A DNA stretch of 64,000 nt from the NCBI GenBank assembly GCA_001683735.1, contig LUGG01000002.1, forward strand, positions 310,001 through 374,000. The letters are read 5' to 3'. Positions 11,501-23,938 of the stretch are shown piece by piece (position 1 is the first letter of the stretch; each line of letters begins with the position of its first letter). The DNA is from Grifola frondosa. Its lineage: Eukaryota; Basidiomycota; Agaricomycetes; Polyporales; Grifolaceae. The notes under the pieces are model-generated. The model saw only the letters and a list, made by a program, of their open reading frames with translations, did no database searches and was not told the DNA's origin. The translations under genes were made by a program, and so were the position numbers.

Positions 11501-13405
11501 AAGAGGGGCCGTTCGACTGATACTAAAGAAGACAGAGGTTCGGCGATCAACTTGCGGAATTGATTTGCAATGGATGATTTTCCGATGTCCGGGTTGAGTC
11601 GAAGCGCGCTAAGGATATGACGTCTTAAGGGCGGATAAGAGTGCGCGAGACGGTGAGCGATAGTTGGCCAGATCAATTCTGGTCGGTGCAGCTTCTCATC
11701 GTCGCGCCTGCAAAAGAATGTTCCACCCAAGCATCCGAGACGTAGCTGCCATAATGCTCCATCTTCCAGCTCCGCCATGGCAGCAACAGTAGATGCGATC
11801 GTCGACTTGCCACTGCCTGCAATTCCATGGAGCCAGAAGATATTCCTGCCAGATTCCCTTTGGGCGATCCAATGGAGTAGTGTGCGTATGATAGCCCGTC
11901 GAGTCCCGTCCAGACACTTCATATTCCCATCATAATGGACATTCTCGGCGCGGGGTAGCCTACCCAACGGGGCTGAATGAGAAATGTGAGCACAGATAAC
12001 GAATAGAGAACCGCAGCTTACCGATCTCGTCAACGCTGAGAGGACGCTCCTCCACTCCAGCAATCTCAAGAGCCTCCATCCCGATTCCGCTGTCAAGTTT
12101 GTTTTGAAAGGCATCAAAGCTCTTTTGAAAATCTTGTGCCGATACTACAGTTTGACTTGTCGACGTTTGGTGGACAAATCGGCCTATCAGTTGGTTAGCA
12201 AGATGATTAGACGATTATGTTAATATTAAAACACACCCCAGAACCCATGCTGCGTGTAAGCGCTGATAAATCCGGCACACTCAATCAACTTTTCCATAAC
12301 AGACTTGACCGTATTCTGCAAGGACGAATCCTTGTCCAAGTCTTTAATCGCCGCCAAGGAAGATAACAACTCTCGCATAGACATGGCCAACTCTTTGATA
12401 GTAGCATCTCTCTCCGTTTGAACTTTCACGAGCTGCGGATCGATGTCACAACCGGAAGCATCATCAGAAAACGCATTGTGAATGCCACAGCGACGAGCGT
12501 ACCTCATAAATGTCCAAGAGAACCTCTAGAGCGACCTTAGTAATGGGGTAGAGCTGCAATACATTGATATGAAACGGCATAGGTACTGAATGACAACAGA
12601 AACTCACTTCTTCAAACAAAGTGACCAACGTCACTACCCGGTCCATGAAATCAATGGCTTGACTCAAAGAGCTGATCGTGGTTGAGAGATCATCGGCATA
12701 GTCAACCGCGGTCTCGCTTGTCATAACAGTGACACTATTGACTTGATCTGTTGTCTTCGAAACTTCTGTGCGAATGAAAACCGCCACATCGGGGGATAGA
12801 GTGGCGGGAGTAAGCAGTACAGGCGACTGAAGTGATAACGGCGTAGTTGGAAATGAATTTGAGTCGATCGCACGCAAGCCCGAAAACGAAAGAGCCGCAG
12901 CAATAGAGTACGTCTTGTCTGATGTTTCCAAAGTAAATATCTTCTCTGTTTAAAACATGAAAATCAAGCGCTGTTGAAAACAAGACAATCAGGGCAACAT
13001 ACCGCACATGCATCCAGCTTCGCTTGTCGCAAAGTCTGCCGTGATTACGGTTACAGACCCTACCCGACGATCGAAGCGCAGGCGCCGTCGCTCCATCACA
13101 TGAATAGTAAACTTGGTCGCCACGCTAAAAACGAATCGGAGATCACGGCTCTGTAATTTGGAAAGTACTGAGCCCGAAGAGCTTACACTTGGATGGTACT
13201 CTGCCACTGCCTCCATGTCCCACTTGCCGGTCCATTGGATATCGCGGTCTTGTGTAATTCCACCTGTTCAGAAAGAACGCGTACATATATTGGTGCATTG
13301 TCTGGTAATTGGTTTGTATCCGAACGATGCAGAGAGATGCCTGAACTTCCGTATCAGTCTTTGAACCATATGCATTCAAAAATTAACCAACGGGTGATTT
13401 GGCAT
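8533..13405 (-). CDS. NLR-like protein: C2-like, NACHT and WD40 repeats
   Basis: Domain order matches fungal NWD/HET-type NOD-like receptors, which act in non-self recognition and programmed cell death. The N-terminal C2-like part (about 12990-13405) includes IYVRVLSEQVELHKTA and FDRRVGSVTV. A helical linker follows (about 12230-12930). The NACHT has Walker A GIAGSGKST (about 11810-11840), Walker B LLLVIDALDQCGD (about 11460-11500) and SSRPES. An intron of about 54 bp near 10377-10430 (GTACGT...CACAG) leads to about 11 WD40 repeats (10376-8533) with FSPDGRxxASGS and VWD/IWD motifs. The repeats are moderately diverged, not near-identical. The frame breaks by one base at the G/C run at 11505-11510 between Walker A and B. 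This could be an assembly indel or inactivation. The start (MPNHPLVN, 13405) is uncertain. Confidence 0.8.
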
Positions 13406-15116
13406 GCCATTTCCGGGCCCATTGTGCAAGTCGTAAATGATCAGCTTTGCTCGGGGACGTAAGCACTAGAGGGGATCCTCTGGAAGAGTAAGTTGAAAGT
13501 TGGAGAGTACATGAGATCTCTAAAGAGCGAGTGTTTAAGAGGAACCAAAATGGAGACAGGACATGGCGTGGCACAGTCTAGAAGATGGACAACACTATCA
13601 TCGGTGGCATTCCCGAAGACGTGACTTCCATTCATACCTCTGTGAAGATAGCTTGCGCCATAGAGAGAAGGGCCCGGCGGCTAAACAAAGTCTCATGTCC
13701 ATGCACAAAGAAGGAACAGTCTGAGATACACCGCGTTAGTCTCACGAAACACATGCCGTTATGAGTGTACAGTCGTCGACGATACCACGATGACGAACGT
13801 GAACCATAGCGCGTTCAAAAACCTAGATTCTCGAAGAAGTCACAGTATGTTCCGAAGTGTGGCAGCTTCTAAAAACCATTAACGAATGATAAACAGGACC
13901 AGTTTGAGTGGCTCGAGGTATTACCTGAGGTAGCCTTGCTGGCAGGTGAGAGGCTTCTGAGCTACTTTAAAATCAAGCTTGAACTTGATCGCAACTCTGC
14001 ATGAGTCGTCTTGGTCACGGGCGCTGAAGGTGTTGAAGTGGAAGCAATCCGCCCAATTGCTAGCTTGAGGATCATACGGAGGGCTTTTTCATGAGGTCTA
14101 AATGGCTGCAAAAGAACCAACGTGTGCAATACAAGGAGCATTCAAAGGTCCTATGCAGGTTTGGTGTTCGCGTTTAGCGTTCGCGAGCCTATGGTAACGC
14201 TATGCCGTGACTCGTGACGTTACGTGACAATTGTCACTCTGGCCCGTGGTCCGTGGACGCGTCTGAATTCTGCGTCGATCTACACTTTTTTTCTTTCATT
14301 CGGTTATTCGACCACTTAAGACGCACAGAAAATATGAACATCGATAGCATACTAGTGAAGTAGCATGAAGAATAGGCCTCACGCATACTTCCACATACCG
14401 TATGGTGTGAGTTAGTCCGCTTTCTTCAAATCAGCTCTGTATATCCTGTCTGACACCTAGTGACCCATCAACAGTTTTCCGGAATTCTAGGATAGTAACT
14501 TAGTCCAAGAATCCGCGCCAGCATGTAGCACAGTTGCGGAAGCGAGCCATACAAATATTATTCTACGAGTCGCCACGCCTCAGGCCTCATTCCTCGCGCA
14601 GCTGCTTCCTCTGCATTACCTCTACCGCCGAATCGATCAAATCGAGGTGTAGCATCTCCACGCCGTGCGTGCATGCGCCCGAGAACGCCGCTGACGATCA
14701 CCTCAACCTCCATCGGCAAGCACTGTCTTTGACATAGAATAGAAGGTCCCCCCTCCCATCTTGCCTTGCGTTGATGGTGCAGCAACTTCGTTCGCTTCTG
14801 GTTTGAACACGCTAATAATGCTATGTAGGCGTCAAGACCGGACCTCGCCGTTGACAAGTCTTTGACATGCGTTTTATGGCAACTTGTTACGGGCGCTAGA
14901 GTAGCAGCGTCGGCCGCCAGTGGGTTCTGATTCTGGTCTTCGGTCCGTGGATTACAGATTTCACATGATTTAACGCGCAGTACGCAATGACTATCCAATC
15001 CCAGACTACACGGAAGCAGAAAAGGAGGAAAATGCAACGACTCTTCGAATGGATCTCAGCAAAGCATGGTCACAGTCATGAACACCACGAAGAATCTGCA
15101 TGGTCTTGATACTCCT
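13406..15116. other. Intergenic region, no secure gene
   Basis: An open minus-strand frame at 13441-13635 may belong to an upstream exon of the NACHT-WD40 gene. A 159-codon minus-strand frame at 14558-15037 is rich in Arg/Ala and Cys, has no recognised domain and no supporting splice structure. I do not call it a gene. Nothing else stands out. Confidence 0.45.
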
Positions 15117-16199
15117 TCAATCCAAGCTGATGTCCATATCGGAGCACGAATCCGCAGTAGCAGCCGTAATCGTCAAACCATCGATGCCAAATGTGACCTC
15201 CGATGCCTCCATGCTGACCGCTCTCGCCGTGGCTTTTCCATCCGCAGGCTTCTTGCGACGAGAGATAACCATCTCAGGAGCTAGCACAGCACGGTTAGCG
15301 CTCGGAGCGGTCTGTGCCTTTCGTTTCTTCGGCGTGGAGGTCATCACCGTGCTCTTGGACTTGAAGCGCTCCCGCCCACGTTGTCCACTGCCCCGCGGAC
15401 GGTGGTAATGTTCGCGTGGGCGCTTTCGTAGAGTGGCTTGCGCTCAGGGAGCTTCTGGCTGCGCGTGCGTAGAATGCGTGTCTTCTGTATGGGCGACTGC
15501 ACATCCGTGAGTATGGGGCCGATGCGGTTCGCCTGCGAGCGAGTGATGCGGCGTGCCAGATCGAACTTCGGAGTTGTAGGTGCATCTGCAGTTGTGCGGC
15601 TCTCGAGACGCCGTTTCTTCTGAGGGCGCTCTGCAGAAGACACGTCCTCGTCCTCCTCGCGGAGCATGGCGAGAGCGGGACTCCCAATGGAGACGTTAGA
15701 CCTGCTCCGCATCGCGAGCGGGAAGCGGGGCTGGGAGGCACCCTCCCACGCAGGTCCGGCATGAGCGAGTGGGACCGGATGGGCTTTGGCGCCTGCGGGA
15801 CGCTGCGGCGGAGCCCGACGAGGAGTTCGATCGCATTGCGGATGTACGTGTCTGAGCGCGAGGGGCTGACATCAATCTGGAGCGCGTGAGGGAGCTTTGC
15901 GTTGAGCGTATTGGCGACGACGAGGAGTTCTGCACGGTTCATCGTGATGAGATCGGCGTGGCAGCAGAAGGAACGACGTTCAGCGCGGTGATAACGATCA
16001 CATCTTCTTCCGTATCTTCGTTCTGCAACGCAACACAAGCCGGCGGCGTCGGCGGCGTGGGGAGTTGAGGCTGTGGTTCTTCGTCGTCATCCTCATCTCG
16101 TCCACGCTTCCCCAGGGTCGGAGCGGGCTTGAAGACATCGAGGAGAAATCGTCGCACGGTCGGTGTGAAAGGATTCTTCGGCTTTGGTAGCTTAGGCAT
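15117..16199 (-). CDS. Unrecognised basic, probably nuclear protein with several frame breaks
   Basis: The start MPKLPKPKNPFTPTVRRFLL (16199) leads to KRGRDEDDDEE, a possible nuclear localisation signal followed by an acidic patch and a Pro-rich stretch. Next is a more structured segment around MNRAELLVVANTLNAKLPHA and RSDTYIRNAIELL. A basic, Ser/Thr/Pro-rich tail follows (RPQKKRRLESRT, TRSQANR, STPKKRKAQ) and ends at 15117. Reading through needs frame changes near 15960, 15700 and 15385. The last coincides with a GGGG run, and no good introns fit the other two. I recognise no family. It may be a real gene with assembly indels or a decaying one. Confidence 0.5.
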
Positions 16200-16474
16200 G
16201 GCTGTAAGTCGAAGTTCCGCGAGGCTACCTTTTCAAACTGGGTGCTGGTGTATACAAGGTATTTGAATTTGGACCATAGGCTGACCTCATGAACAGTCGA
16301 TAGTCTTAGACCGATTATCCCAGATCGATTCAGAATCGGTGTCGAAAGCTACCTTGCGTTTCCGGGTGGGCGATTTTGTGCAAATGCTCTGATACATCGA
16401 TACAGGGCTGACCAATTCTTTGGTACATTTACATTCAGAATACATCTGTCTTCTATAGCAAGATAATACAACAC

Positions 16475-17221
16475 TCAGAGATGGGCAAGGACAGCATCAG
16501 CACCGGAGACAGTGACACCAGCTCCAGGCTCAACCTGTACAACGACTCGATCAGTTATATTCCAAGAGGGCAACAAGCAGCGATGCATACCTCGGCGTAC
16601 TTCACGACAAGGTCGTCCAGGATCAGCGCATACCGGGCAGTACGAATGCCAAAGTCACGGGCAGAGAGATCCACAGAGAGGCCAAGTAAATGAGACCATT
16701 GTGCGTTAGGGTCGGACAGAGCAAGGATCTGATGTGCAATGGGAATGTAATCAGTTGACTGCGACGTCGATGGTGCATTTAGATTTACCTTGTCCTTCAG
16801 GCCCGACACTCGACCCCAGCCACTCATCACGAATGGATCGTTTGCGGCGACGACGGCGATCACATCGACACCCTTCGCCTTGAATTGATCATACTTCTCG
16901 AGATAAGGGGGTAGATGGTTGACGTGGCATGTGGGCTGCGATTGACTAGATTAGACATTGAACGCAACGAACAAGTATAAGCGATGCATACCGTGAACGC
17001 GCCGGGAACCGAGAAAATGACGACTTTCTTGCCCTTCCATTCGTCAGTGGAGAGCTTCACAGCTGTATGGTGTGGATTGAGTTCAGCGGATCACTTGTAT
17101 AATCAAAGACATGTTACTTACGAACTCCACAAGCAGTGTGATCGTCCAAAGCAGGGGTGTAGGGGATGTAGGTGAAGGAACCAGACGGAATGATATCGCC
17201 GACTTTGATCGTAGGGGCCAT
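16475..17221 (-). CDS. Peroxiredoxin, Prx5/Ahp1 type
   Basis: Thiol peroxidase that reduces peroxides with a redox-active cysteine. The start MAPTIKVGD (17221) is followed by YTPALDDHTACGV, then WKGKKVVIFSVPGAFT and PTCHVNHLP. The Cys in PTC is the peroxidatic residue and the PGAFTPTC signature is complete. GVDVIAVVAANDPFVMSGWG and the C-terminal KYAEVEPGAGVTVSGAD are typical of this group. The ending AHL resembles a weak peroxisomal PTS1, as in PMP20 relatives, but is not a perfect match. At least three introns are present. The last (GTATGC...GTACAG) lies near 16525-16578. A cluster of CACGTG and ACGCGT sites lies about 450-490 bp upstream. Confidence 0.93.
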
Positions 17222-19007
17222 TGCTTGAGCCTGAGAGTACTGGGACGTATGGCTGTGTCGAGGTGGAACGCGGGGTACGATAAGTGTCTATCGTCATTCT
17301 TGCTCCAAGTCTTAATTTATACCCCATCGAAAAGGTCATGTGATTCAAGATGAGAGTTAGTAAACGATTTCACACATCACTTTGGGAAAGAAATTCGGCA
17401 AGCGTACGTATCGACGTGCACCACATTGGACAAGCTGTCACGTTCGAACAAACCTTGACTTCTCGATAATCAGCGCTGTCATGCTGATACAGGAATTGGT
17501 CTGATGAGGCAGCGAAAGGATTGAAAACGTGATTCAGTTGTAATCACAAAAGAAATTCAAAGTCACTCATGGACGCGTACGCACGCGGGAACAAAATCGG
17601 ACATACAGCCGGGATGTCGATGATGATCGGGCTCGCAATTTCCGTGCAATACGCGCCACTAATATTGAAAACACGCGTCGCGCGAGACGCGTAAACACGT
17701 GTCACGTGATGTTTTATGCAGGCCTTTCGGATTTGGAAATTCAATGTATGAACCGAATCTTCCGTCTGTAGTACATACAGTACACTTCCTCCAATAATGC
17801 ACAAGGTTAGTTCCACAATTGCTTATGCATCATTAGATAGTCAAGTATACTGCACCCTGGACTGGCGATAAGAAACATGCACGGGTTCGGAGCTTTTACG
17901 CTTACAACCAGTTACAACTACGAATACAAAAGAGTCATGGATTGGCTATCAGGAACCAGTGCCGTCCACGTCAAAATCTTCATCAGAATACCCACCAGGG
18001 ACTTGGCCCAAAGTCGCTATCGATATCTCTGTCAAATTCACAAGGCTGCAGCGACCTATCTGCGCTGCATGAGACGATGAATGAGCAAATGACAAACAAG
18101 GCACACCTGTAAATCAACGACATGCTCCCATATGCCATGCAGCAGCGCCAGCAGCGAAAGAATTGTTGTTTTCACCTCGCTCCCCCTCGATGATCGAACC
18201 GCACCTCCGTCGGTAAGACAGCATTTCCACGATGGGAAACCCTGATACTGTGAAATTCCGCCAGAAATTCGAGACCCATTGGATAGCTGAGCTGTCTTGA
18301 CACTATGTGAGTCCTGTACGTGATGAGAGTCTAGTAAATGCCTATCAACCAGCTGCACCCTATACTGACAATGCGGACACCAGGAATGCTTGATTAGAGA
18401 GACGAGGGCATGCCTATAGTAGCGGTTCTTGAAAGTCCCGACCTTCCGCTGGCCGTCTCGCTTGCAATTCACCCATACATCAGTACAAGCAAGTTTCACG
18501 CGACTATGTTACATACCTCGAGGCACTCAAGTCCGTACAGAAATCGAGAGCCAGTTGTTAGCGCAGTGTCGAATCAGAGAAATTGAAATCCATTCGTATC
18601 TGAAAGTCTCATCCAGAGATAATACATGGAAGGACCGGCTGGATGAAGAAGGTCAGAAACAGGGAGCACTAGGAATATATGAATCAAGATCTCAACTGAA
18701 AGATCTAGGCCGTCAATCGTGTTGCCATGGTGTGTAGCTCGTTATGTCTAGTAGGAGAAAAATATATACCGCCGACAAGTAACCCTAGATAACATATATC
18801 GGAAGTCTCAGCTTCAGCGCTGATAGATGTCTCTGTCAGTCAGGAGATAGTATGCAGATGAAGGTGAAATCACAAATCCATGAACAGGCTGACTTATGTC
18901 AAAAGGACGTTCCGTGATCCTAACTTACAACTACACCGCTCAAGCAGCATATCTCGTCGATCGAGGACCGTATGACAGGTATATGGATATTATAGAACGG
19001 CATAGCC
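17222..19007. other. Long intergenic stretch between peroxiredoxin and PEX19
   Basis: About 1.8 kb with no secure gene. A minus-strand frame at 18056-18499 carries WCPHCQYRV and several His residues, which could be a degenerate zinc-binding remnant. I cannot assign it and see no start or splice context. The rest is A/T-rich spacer. Confidence 0.4.
17673..17708. promoter_or_regulatory. Cluster of ACGCGT and CACGTG boxes upstream of the peroxiredoxin gene
   Basis: Two ACGCGT boxes (17673-17678, 17687-17692) and two CACGTG boxes separated by one base (17696-17701, 17703-17708) sit in 36 bp, about 450-490 bp upstream of the peroxiredoxin start. ACGCGT is the core of MBF-type sites, and CACGTG is bound by bHLH factors. 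That they act here is an inference. Confidence 0.4.
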
Positions 19008-20288
19008 TCATGCGATTGTACAGCCTTCAGGTAGCTTCGGCATGCCATCTGGGCCAACGTCGAGCCCAGGAGGGAGGGGACCCATAATCTCTGAGGGTGG
19101 GGAACCATGACTCTGCATCTGTTAACATTAAGCGTTAGTCCCTCGTCCACAGATACTCCCGAGCGAAATATGCATTCAACACGTAGAACGGAGTCGATAA
19201 GTTACTCACCTCCTGCATAAGTTCGACGACCTTGATGCCTTTCTGCATATCCTCGTCCGAATAAGTCGGGTCATCGAACACAGCAACAATTTTTGTTACT
19301 ACAATGTATTGCAAGTCGTATCGTTTCTTATCTTCGGCGCTGAGTTTAGAGGCATTCTCCTTCAGATAGGACGGGAACTGCCGACAACAATTTACATGAG
19401 TCGCATGTAATTTTACCAGAGGAAACAAATAATGTACCTTCTCATGTAATTCCTTCAGCGGCTCATAGAGCACCTCCTTGCTCATTAGTTGACTCATCAT
19501 CGAGTCCAACAAAGTATGTAGCTCTTCTTCTGATTCTCCCTCGCCCAGCTCACCACTGAGCTGTGACAGCAGCGCTTCTAATGACTCTGCACCGCTTGTC
19601 GATGCATCCGCCTACCGGGCAAGGGATCAAAAACATATTTCTCCAATCACATACATTGTTATCGATACTTACCTGTAAATTAGAATCGCTCTCTTTGAGC
19701 TTCTCCATAGCTTTCTGGATACTTGACTGGAATGTGCCGCCACCGCCACTTGGAGATGTATTTGCATCCACATTTTTAGCTTCCCTGTCTGTCTTCGGTG
19801 CTCCAGCCAAGTCATCAGCACTCAGTGTCCCATTCATGCTCTCGATTAGCATCGCCTCCCACGCAGCCTTGAACGCCTTCTGCCTCTCCATTTCTTGCTC
19901 AGGATCTTCCGCCTCTCCAGTACCCTCGGCAGGGATGCCCGACTCGTTAGAAATCTCGCGCATCAGCGATTCCATGCCCCGCGTTAGCTCCCGAGTGAAG
20001 TCATCGGTCATATCGAGGCCTTCCAGCGAGAATGAATTTGTCTTTGCCAGGCGCGGCTGCGACGCAGTGCCGTCTTTCGGCGCAGGGACCGACGAAGAAG
20101 AGGATGCAGCTAGGGCAGGCTGTACCGGTGCTTGCGACTTCGCAGGTGCAGGCGTGAATTGCTCGAGTACATCTGTACTTCAAGTGGCGTGAGTTGCAAT
20201 TCAATATGAGTACACCAAACGACGCACCGTCAAGGTCATCCAGGTCATCGTCAACGTCGTTGACTCGTGTTTTGGGGGGTGCAGACAT
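19008..20288 (-). CDS. PEX19: Peroxin PEX19, peroxisomal membrane-protein chaperone/receptor
   Basis: PEX19 binds newly made peroxisomal membrane proteins and delivers them to PEX3. The start MSAPPKTRVNDVDDDLDDLD (20288) has the acidic N-terminus usual for PEX19. An intron follows (GTGCGT...TACAG, about 20168-20226). The middle contains FTRELTRGMESLMREI and EALLSQLSGELGEGESEEEL. The helical C-domain has SKEVLYEPLKELHEKFPSYL and YDLQYIVVTKIVAVFD. The last exon has SPPSEIMGPLPPG and ends CTIA, a CaaX box, so farnesylation is predicted. The stop is at 19008-19010. The reading frame is consistent across introns. It is divergent from the TMEM184-like gene, with 508 bp between start codons. Confidence 0.95.
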
Positions 20289-20796
20289 TCTGATGGTATA
20301 TAAAATACGTCGATCTCGTATCTGAAGCTGTTCGACGCACGTAAATCGCGCAGCACTCAACTACTGGAGTTTAAGACAGTACTCACAACAAATCAGCTTC
20401 TTCTACGGTCGTAGCACCGATTGAAGGTAGAGACAAAGGAATCAGAAAGTTGCTTGGTACTTAAGAAGATCCGGCGTGGGGTTCGGAATCACAAGACAAT
20501 GCAACATGCAAGATGGGTAAACGTTATGATAACTAATGAAATAAGCTTTGAGCTAACGGTGACGCTAACACACTTGTTAGGCGATAAGAAAATATTACTT
20601 ACTGAATCAGTATTCAGAATTAGAAGTGGTAAGTAACAGAATTGCCGCCGGTGGCGCGATCACAACTCTCCACACAACGTCCACCGCGATAGCGCTGCGT
20701 TCACATTATACGGACACGCGTCCGTCAGCGCACCGCAGCAACCTGGTTGACCAGACGATATCCTCTGTGTCTCTTCCTCGCTCGAGCACTCTGACA
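20289..20796. promoter_or_regulatory. Shared upstream region of PEX19 and the TMEM184-like gene
   Basis: 508 bp lie between the two divergent start codons. No coding sequence is supported and no clear binding site was seen. Co-regulation is possible but not shown. Confidence 0.4.
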
Positions 20797-23553
20797 ATGG
20801 ATGTCCCAGTGAGAGTCGCTGGAATACTTCCCGGTCTCGGGTCGGGGTCTGGCTCTTCTCTTCCACTCCCTGTTCTCTTATTCGCCGGGATCTCAACGTT
20901 AGTCGCAACATTGTATCTGCCATGTCTATATCCTCCATCTCAAGAATTACCGCAACCAGTATTACAACGGTTCGCGATCGTCTATATCAATCCTTTTCTC
21001 TGTAATTGCTTACGAATGACGATGTCATCGCTTCTGTGCTTTAGAATGGTTGTACGAATCATGCTCATGGTCCCAATTTACGCAATATCGTCTTTCATAT
21101 CATTATTCTCCTTGAGGCTGCATTTTTCATTGATGTTGTCCGTGACATTTACGAGGTACGCCGGGAGTGCTCTGACGAACATGCCATATCAGGATGTGGG
21201 GCTGCCGACTATGTGATTGGTGTAGAAAGGACACTCCTCCATAGGCTGCAGTATCAGTGGCATCAAGGCGCAAATGGGCCAAATTCAAGCACAGGAACTC
21301 AGAACTTGTTAGATTTTGAGATGCTGTTGCTGCTCTAAGATATTTACTTCTCCATTGTCTGTCTGCCATGGTAGTGCACGGTGGCTCGGCTGCGAGATAA
21401 ATTCCATTACCTTCTCACAACGAACTGGAGCTCAACTGATTTTCTGGCTGATATACAGGCCTTTGTAATTTATTGTTTTTTTGACCTTCTTATTGCCTAT
21501 CTTGGAGGAGAGCGATCTCTCTTAATCCTACTGCACGGTCGCCCACCGAAATACCCTGTCTTTCCCGGCAATATTTTTTGGAGAGAAGTCGATGTCAGCG
21601 ACCCTCACACGTTCCTGTTCTTGAAGCGTGGTGTAATACGTACGTCTTACTCCATACTGTCATACTTTTGTTTCTCTGATGGTTTTCCCGCAGAGTATGT
21701 CCAAGTGAAGCCAATCCTAGCTCTGGTCACTGTAATCTTGAAGTTAGTGGGCAAATTCAACGAGGGTGATCTTCGACCAGACTCGGGATACCTCTACGTT
21801 AGCATCGTCTATAATGCAAGCATTTGTCTGAGCCTGTATTGCTTGGCTATCTTCTGGATGGCGTTAATGACGACCTCAAACCCTTCAGGTGCGCTCTTCA
21901 CATTCTCCAATATCGTTTGATGCTCATAGAATCTCAGACCAATGCCAAATTTCTTTGCGTGAAAGGAATTCTATTCTTCTCATTCTGGCAGTCCATTTTC
22001 ATCTCTATTCTGGTCGCTGGTGGTGCGATCAAGAAGCTTGGCCCATATACGGACAACGAACATATCTCTCTCGGGCTTATAGACACGCTCATCTGTCTTG
22101 AGATGCCTTTTTTTGCCATCGCACACATGTACGCTTTCTCGACGCGGGACTTCGTAGACCCTCACACGGCATATGTTGCGCGTATGCCTATGCTCTACGC
22201 GTTCCGTGACGCCTTCGGACTCAAGGATGTTGTGGAGGACACGAAGGCTACGCTTAGAGGCGAGGGCATGGATTATCGCGAGTTCGAACCGAGCGAGGGC
22301 CAGATTCATCAAGGCGCAGGACGCGATAGGCGTATCAGGGCAGGACTGCGGTACAGCCAGGGCGGAAAGCGGAAGTACTGGCTCCCGCAGCACACGCAGT
22401 CTACGCGTCCACCTGGGAGCATGGATAGCAGAATGAATAGAGCCGCTGAGAGGATCACAGGTCGGGATCAGGTCGAGGACGTATATGCGCCATTGCTGTC
22501 GGACCAGGCGGAGGACGTAGTGCACACTGCTGCGGACTTGCGCATCCCGTACGATGGTGGATTCAACCTCTTTGCCAACGAACCCATCACGGAGGATGGA
22601 TATGAGCTGCCGTTTGGTGATCTTGATGACATGGACGAGGAACTTTTCGAGCATAGCAAGAAGTATGTGTTCGGCGACTATAATTATCCCTGCGTGGATA
22701 TCAGCTCAGAAGTGGCAAGGAAGACAATGTGGAATGAGGAGGAGCGGATCCTTAGGGATGAGCGCGGAGCGTACTTCTCTCCCATTCTGGGTCCCGCGAG
22801 GGTGCTGGGTAGGAGCCGAGAAGGATATGGTGCCGTTGGAAACTTCCAGCGTGGTGCACTGCGCGAGCGCCATGATTCCAACGTCTCGGATAGCTCGCAG
22901 AACAAGGGAAAGACAAGAGAGGAAAGTAGAACGCCCATCCGCGAAATTGTTATCGACAAAGAACAAGATCGGATTCCCGACGCGAGCATGGGGGAGGTGA
23001 GATTGAGATGGACAGGAAGAGGACCCCCTGTGACTCCTCGTGAACGTACACGATCTAGCGCACAGCTGCTGATGAAACCTGGGTCGTCTTCTCCCCAGAT
23101 ATCGTCATCTTCGAGCAGTCCCAGGAATCGACCCCCACCATCACCGCATAAGGAGACGGAGCGGCCAGTGTGCTACCTCACGATGCAGTTGATCTAGTGG
23201 TCGAGGACCGACATGCGGCAGAAGAAGAGATGACTCGCGAACGGCGCAAAGGCGAACCAGCAGTGCGCGGTGCTGGGTTGCATCGGGTGTACAGACGCGG
23301 ATACGTTGTGGAAGGAGAAGACGGCCAGAAGGAAACCGAAGGCGAAGTTGAGGAAGAAGCCGGTGATCCACATTCGCCCTCGCATCGTCAACAGGATGTA
23401 TTTGGTGTCGGCGACGATCTGGACGAAATCATTGACATGGAGGAACAGGCTGTTGAGGAGGCTACCGTCGCGAGGGGGGAGACCCTGCCTATGCATGTTC
23501 GTATGGTCGTTGATCACATACAAGTACCTAGCCAGGAGAACCCATGGGCATGA
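20797..23553 (+). CDS. TMEM184/Ost-alpha (DUF300) family membrane protein with long cytosolic tail
   Basis: Multi-pass membrane protein of the organic solute transporter alpha family. The start MDVPVRVAGILPGLG (20797) leads into the first helix (LFAGISTLVAT). VVRIMLMVPIYAISSFISLF, FVIYCFFDLLIAYLGGERS, SGYLYVSIVYNASICLSLYC and KFLCVKGILFFSFWQSI are family-typical. FSTRDFVDP ends the membrane region near 22165. A hydrophilic tail of about 450 residues follows, with acidic and Ser/Pro-rich parts. One-base frame changes are needed around 20910-20960, where conserved LKNYR and PVLQR lie in different frames. Another at about 23170 extends the tail to 23553 rather than stopping at 23197. Fungal members are poorly studied; vacuolar or vesicle roles are possible. 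Confidence 0.85.
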
Positions 23554-23938
23554 CGCACGAGATTGATGATTCTCTCAGTGTAGATTTTTGGGACATTTGT
23601 TGTATTATATTGTGAACACCATTGGCGTCAAATGTTCACCTTGTAGTATGATCAATGGTCATACTCTATGTGAGATGACAGTACAGTTAGGCAATTCTAC
23701 GCTGAATCAATATTGACGTTGAGGCGTAAAATGTGATCATGACGGACCTGGCGACAGCACAATATGGGAATTCCACCGTCCGAAAGGACGACACTTATTG
23801 TAGTTCCCAGAACATGAAAGCGGCGTGGGTTTAAACGTCCCCTAATCGAATTCAAGAGCGAGATAGATTTGAGTGGGACATAAAGGAAAGTCAAGTGGTG
23901 TTCATCGCCTAAGATAGCGTTCGACTTCTACCAGTCTA

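Noticed and set aside
8533..13405. Calling the NACHT-WD40 gene a pseudogene
   Set aside because: The single frame break is of the same type as those in essential genes nearby, so assembly error is at least as likely.
14558..15037. 159-codon minus-strand open frame
   Set aside because: No domain, biased composition, no splice or promoter context; probably chance.
18056..18499. Possible zinc-binding protein (WCPHCQYRV)
   Set aside because: Only one Cys pair and no recognised fold, start or introns.
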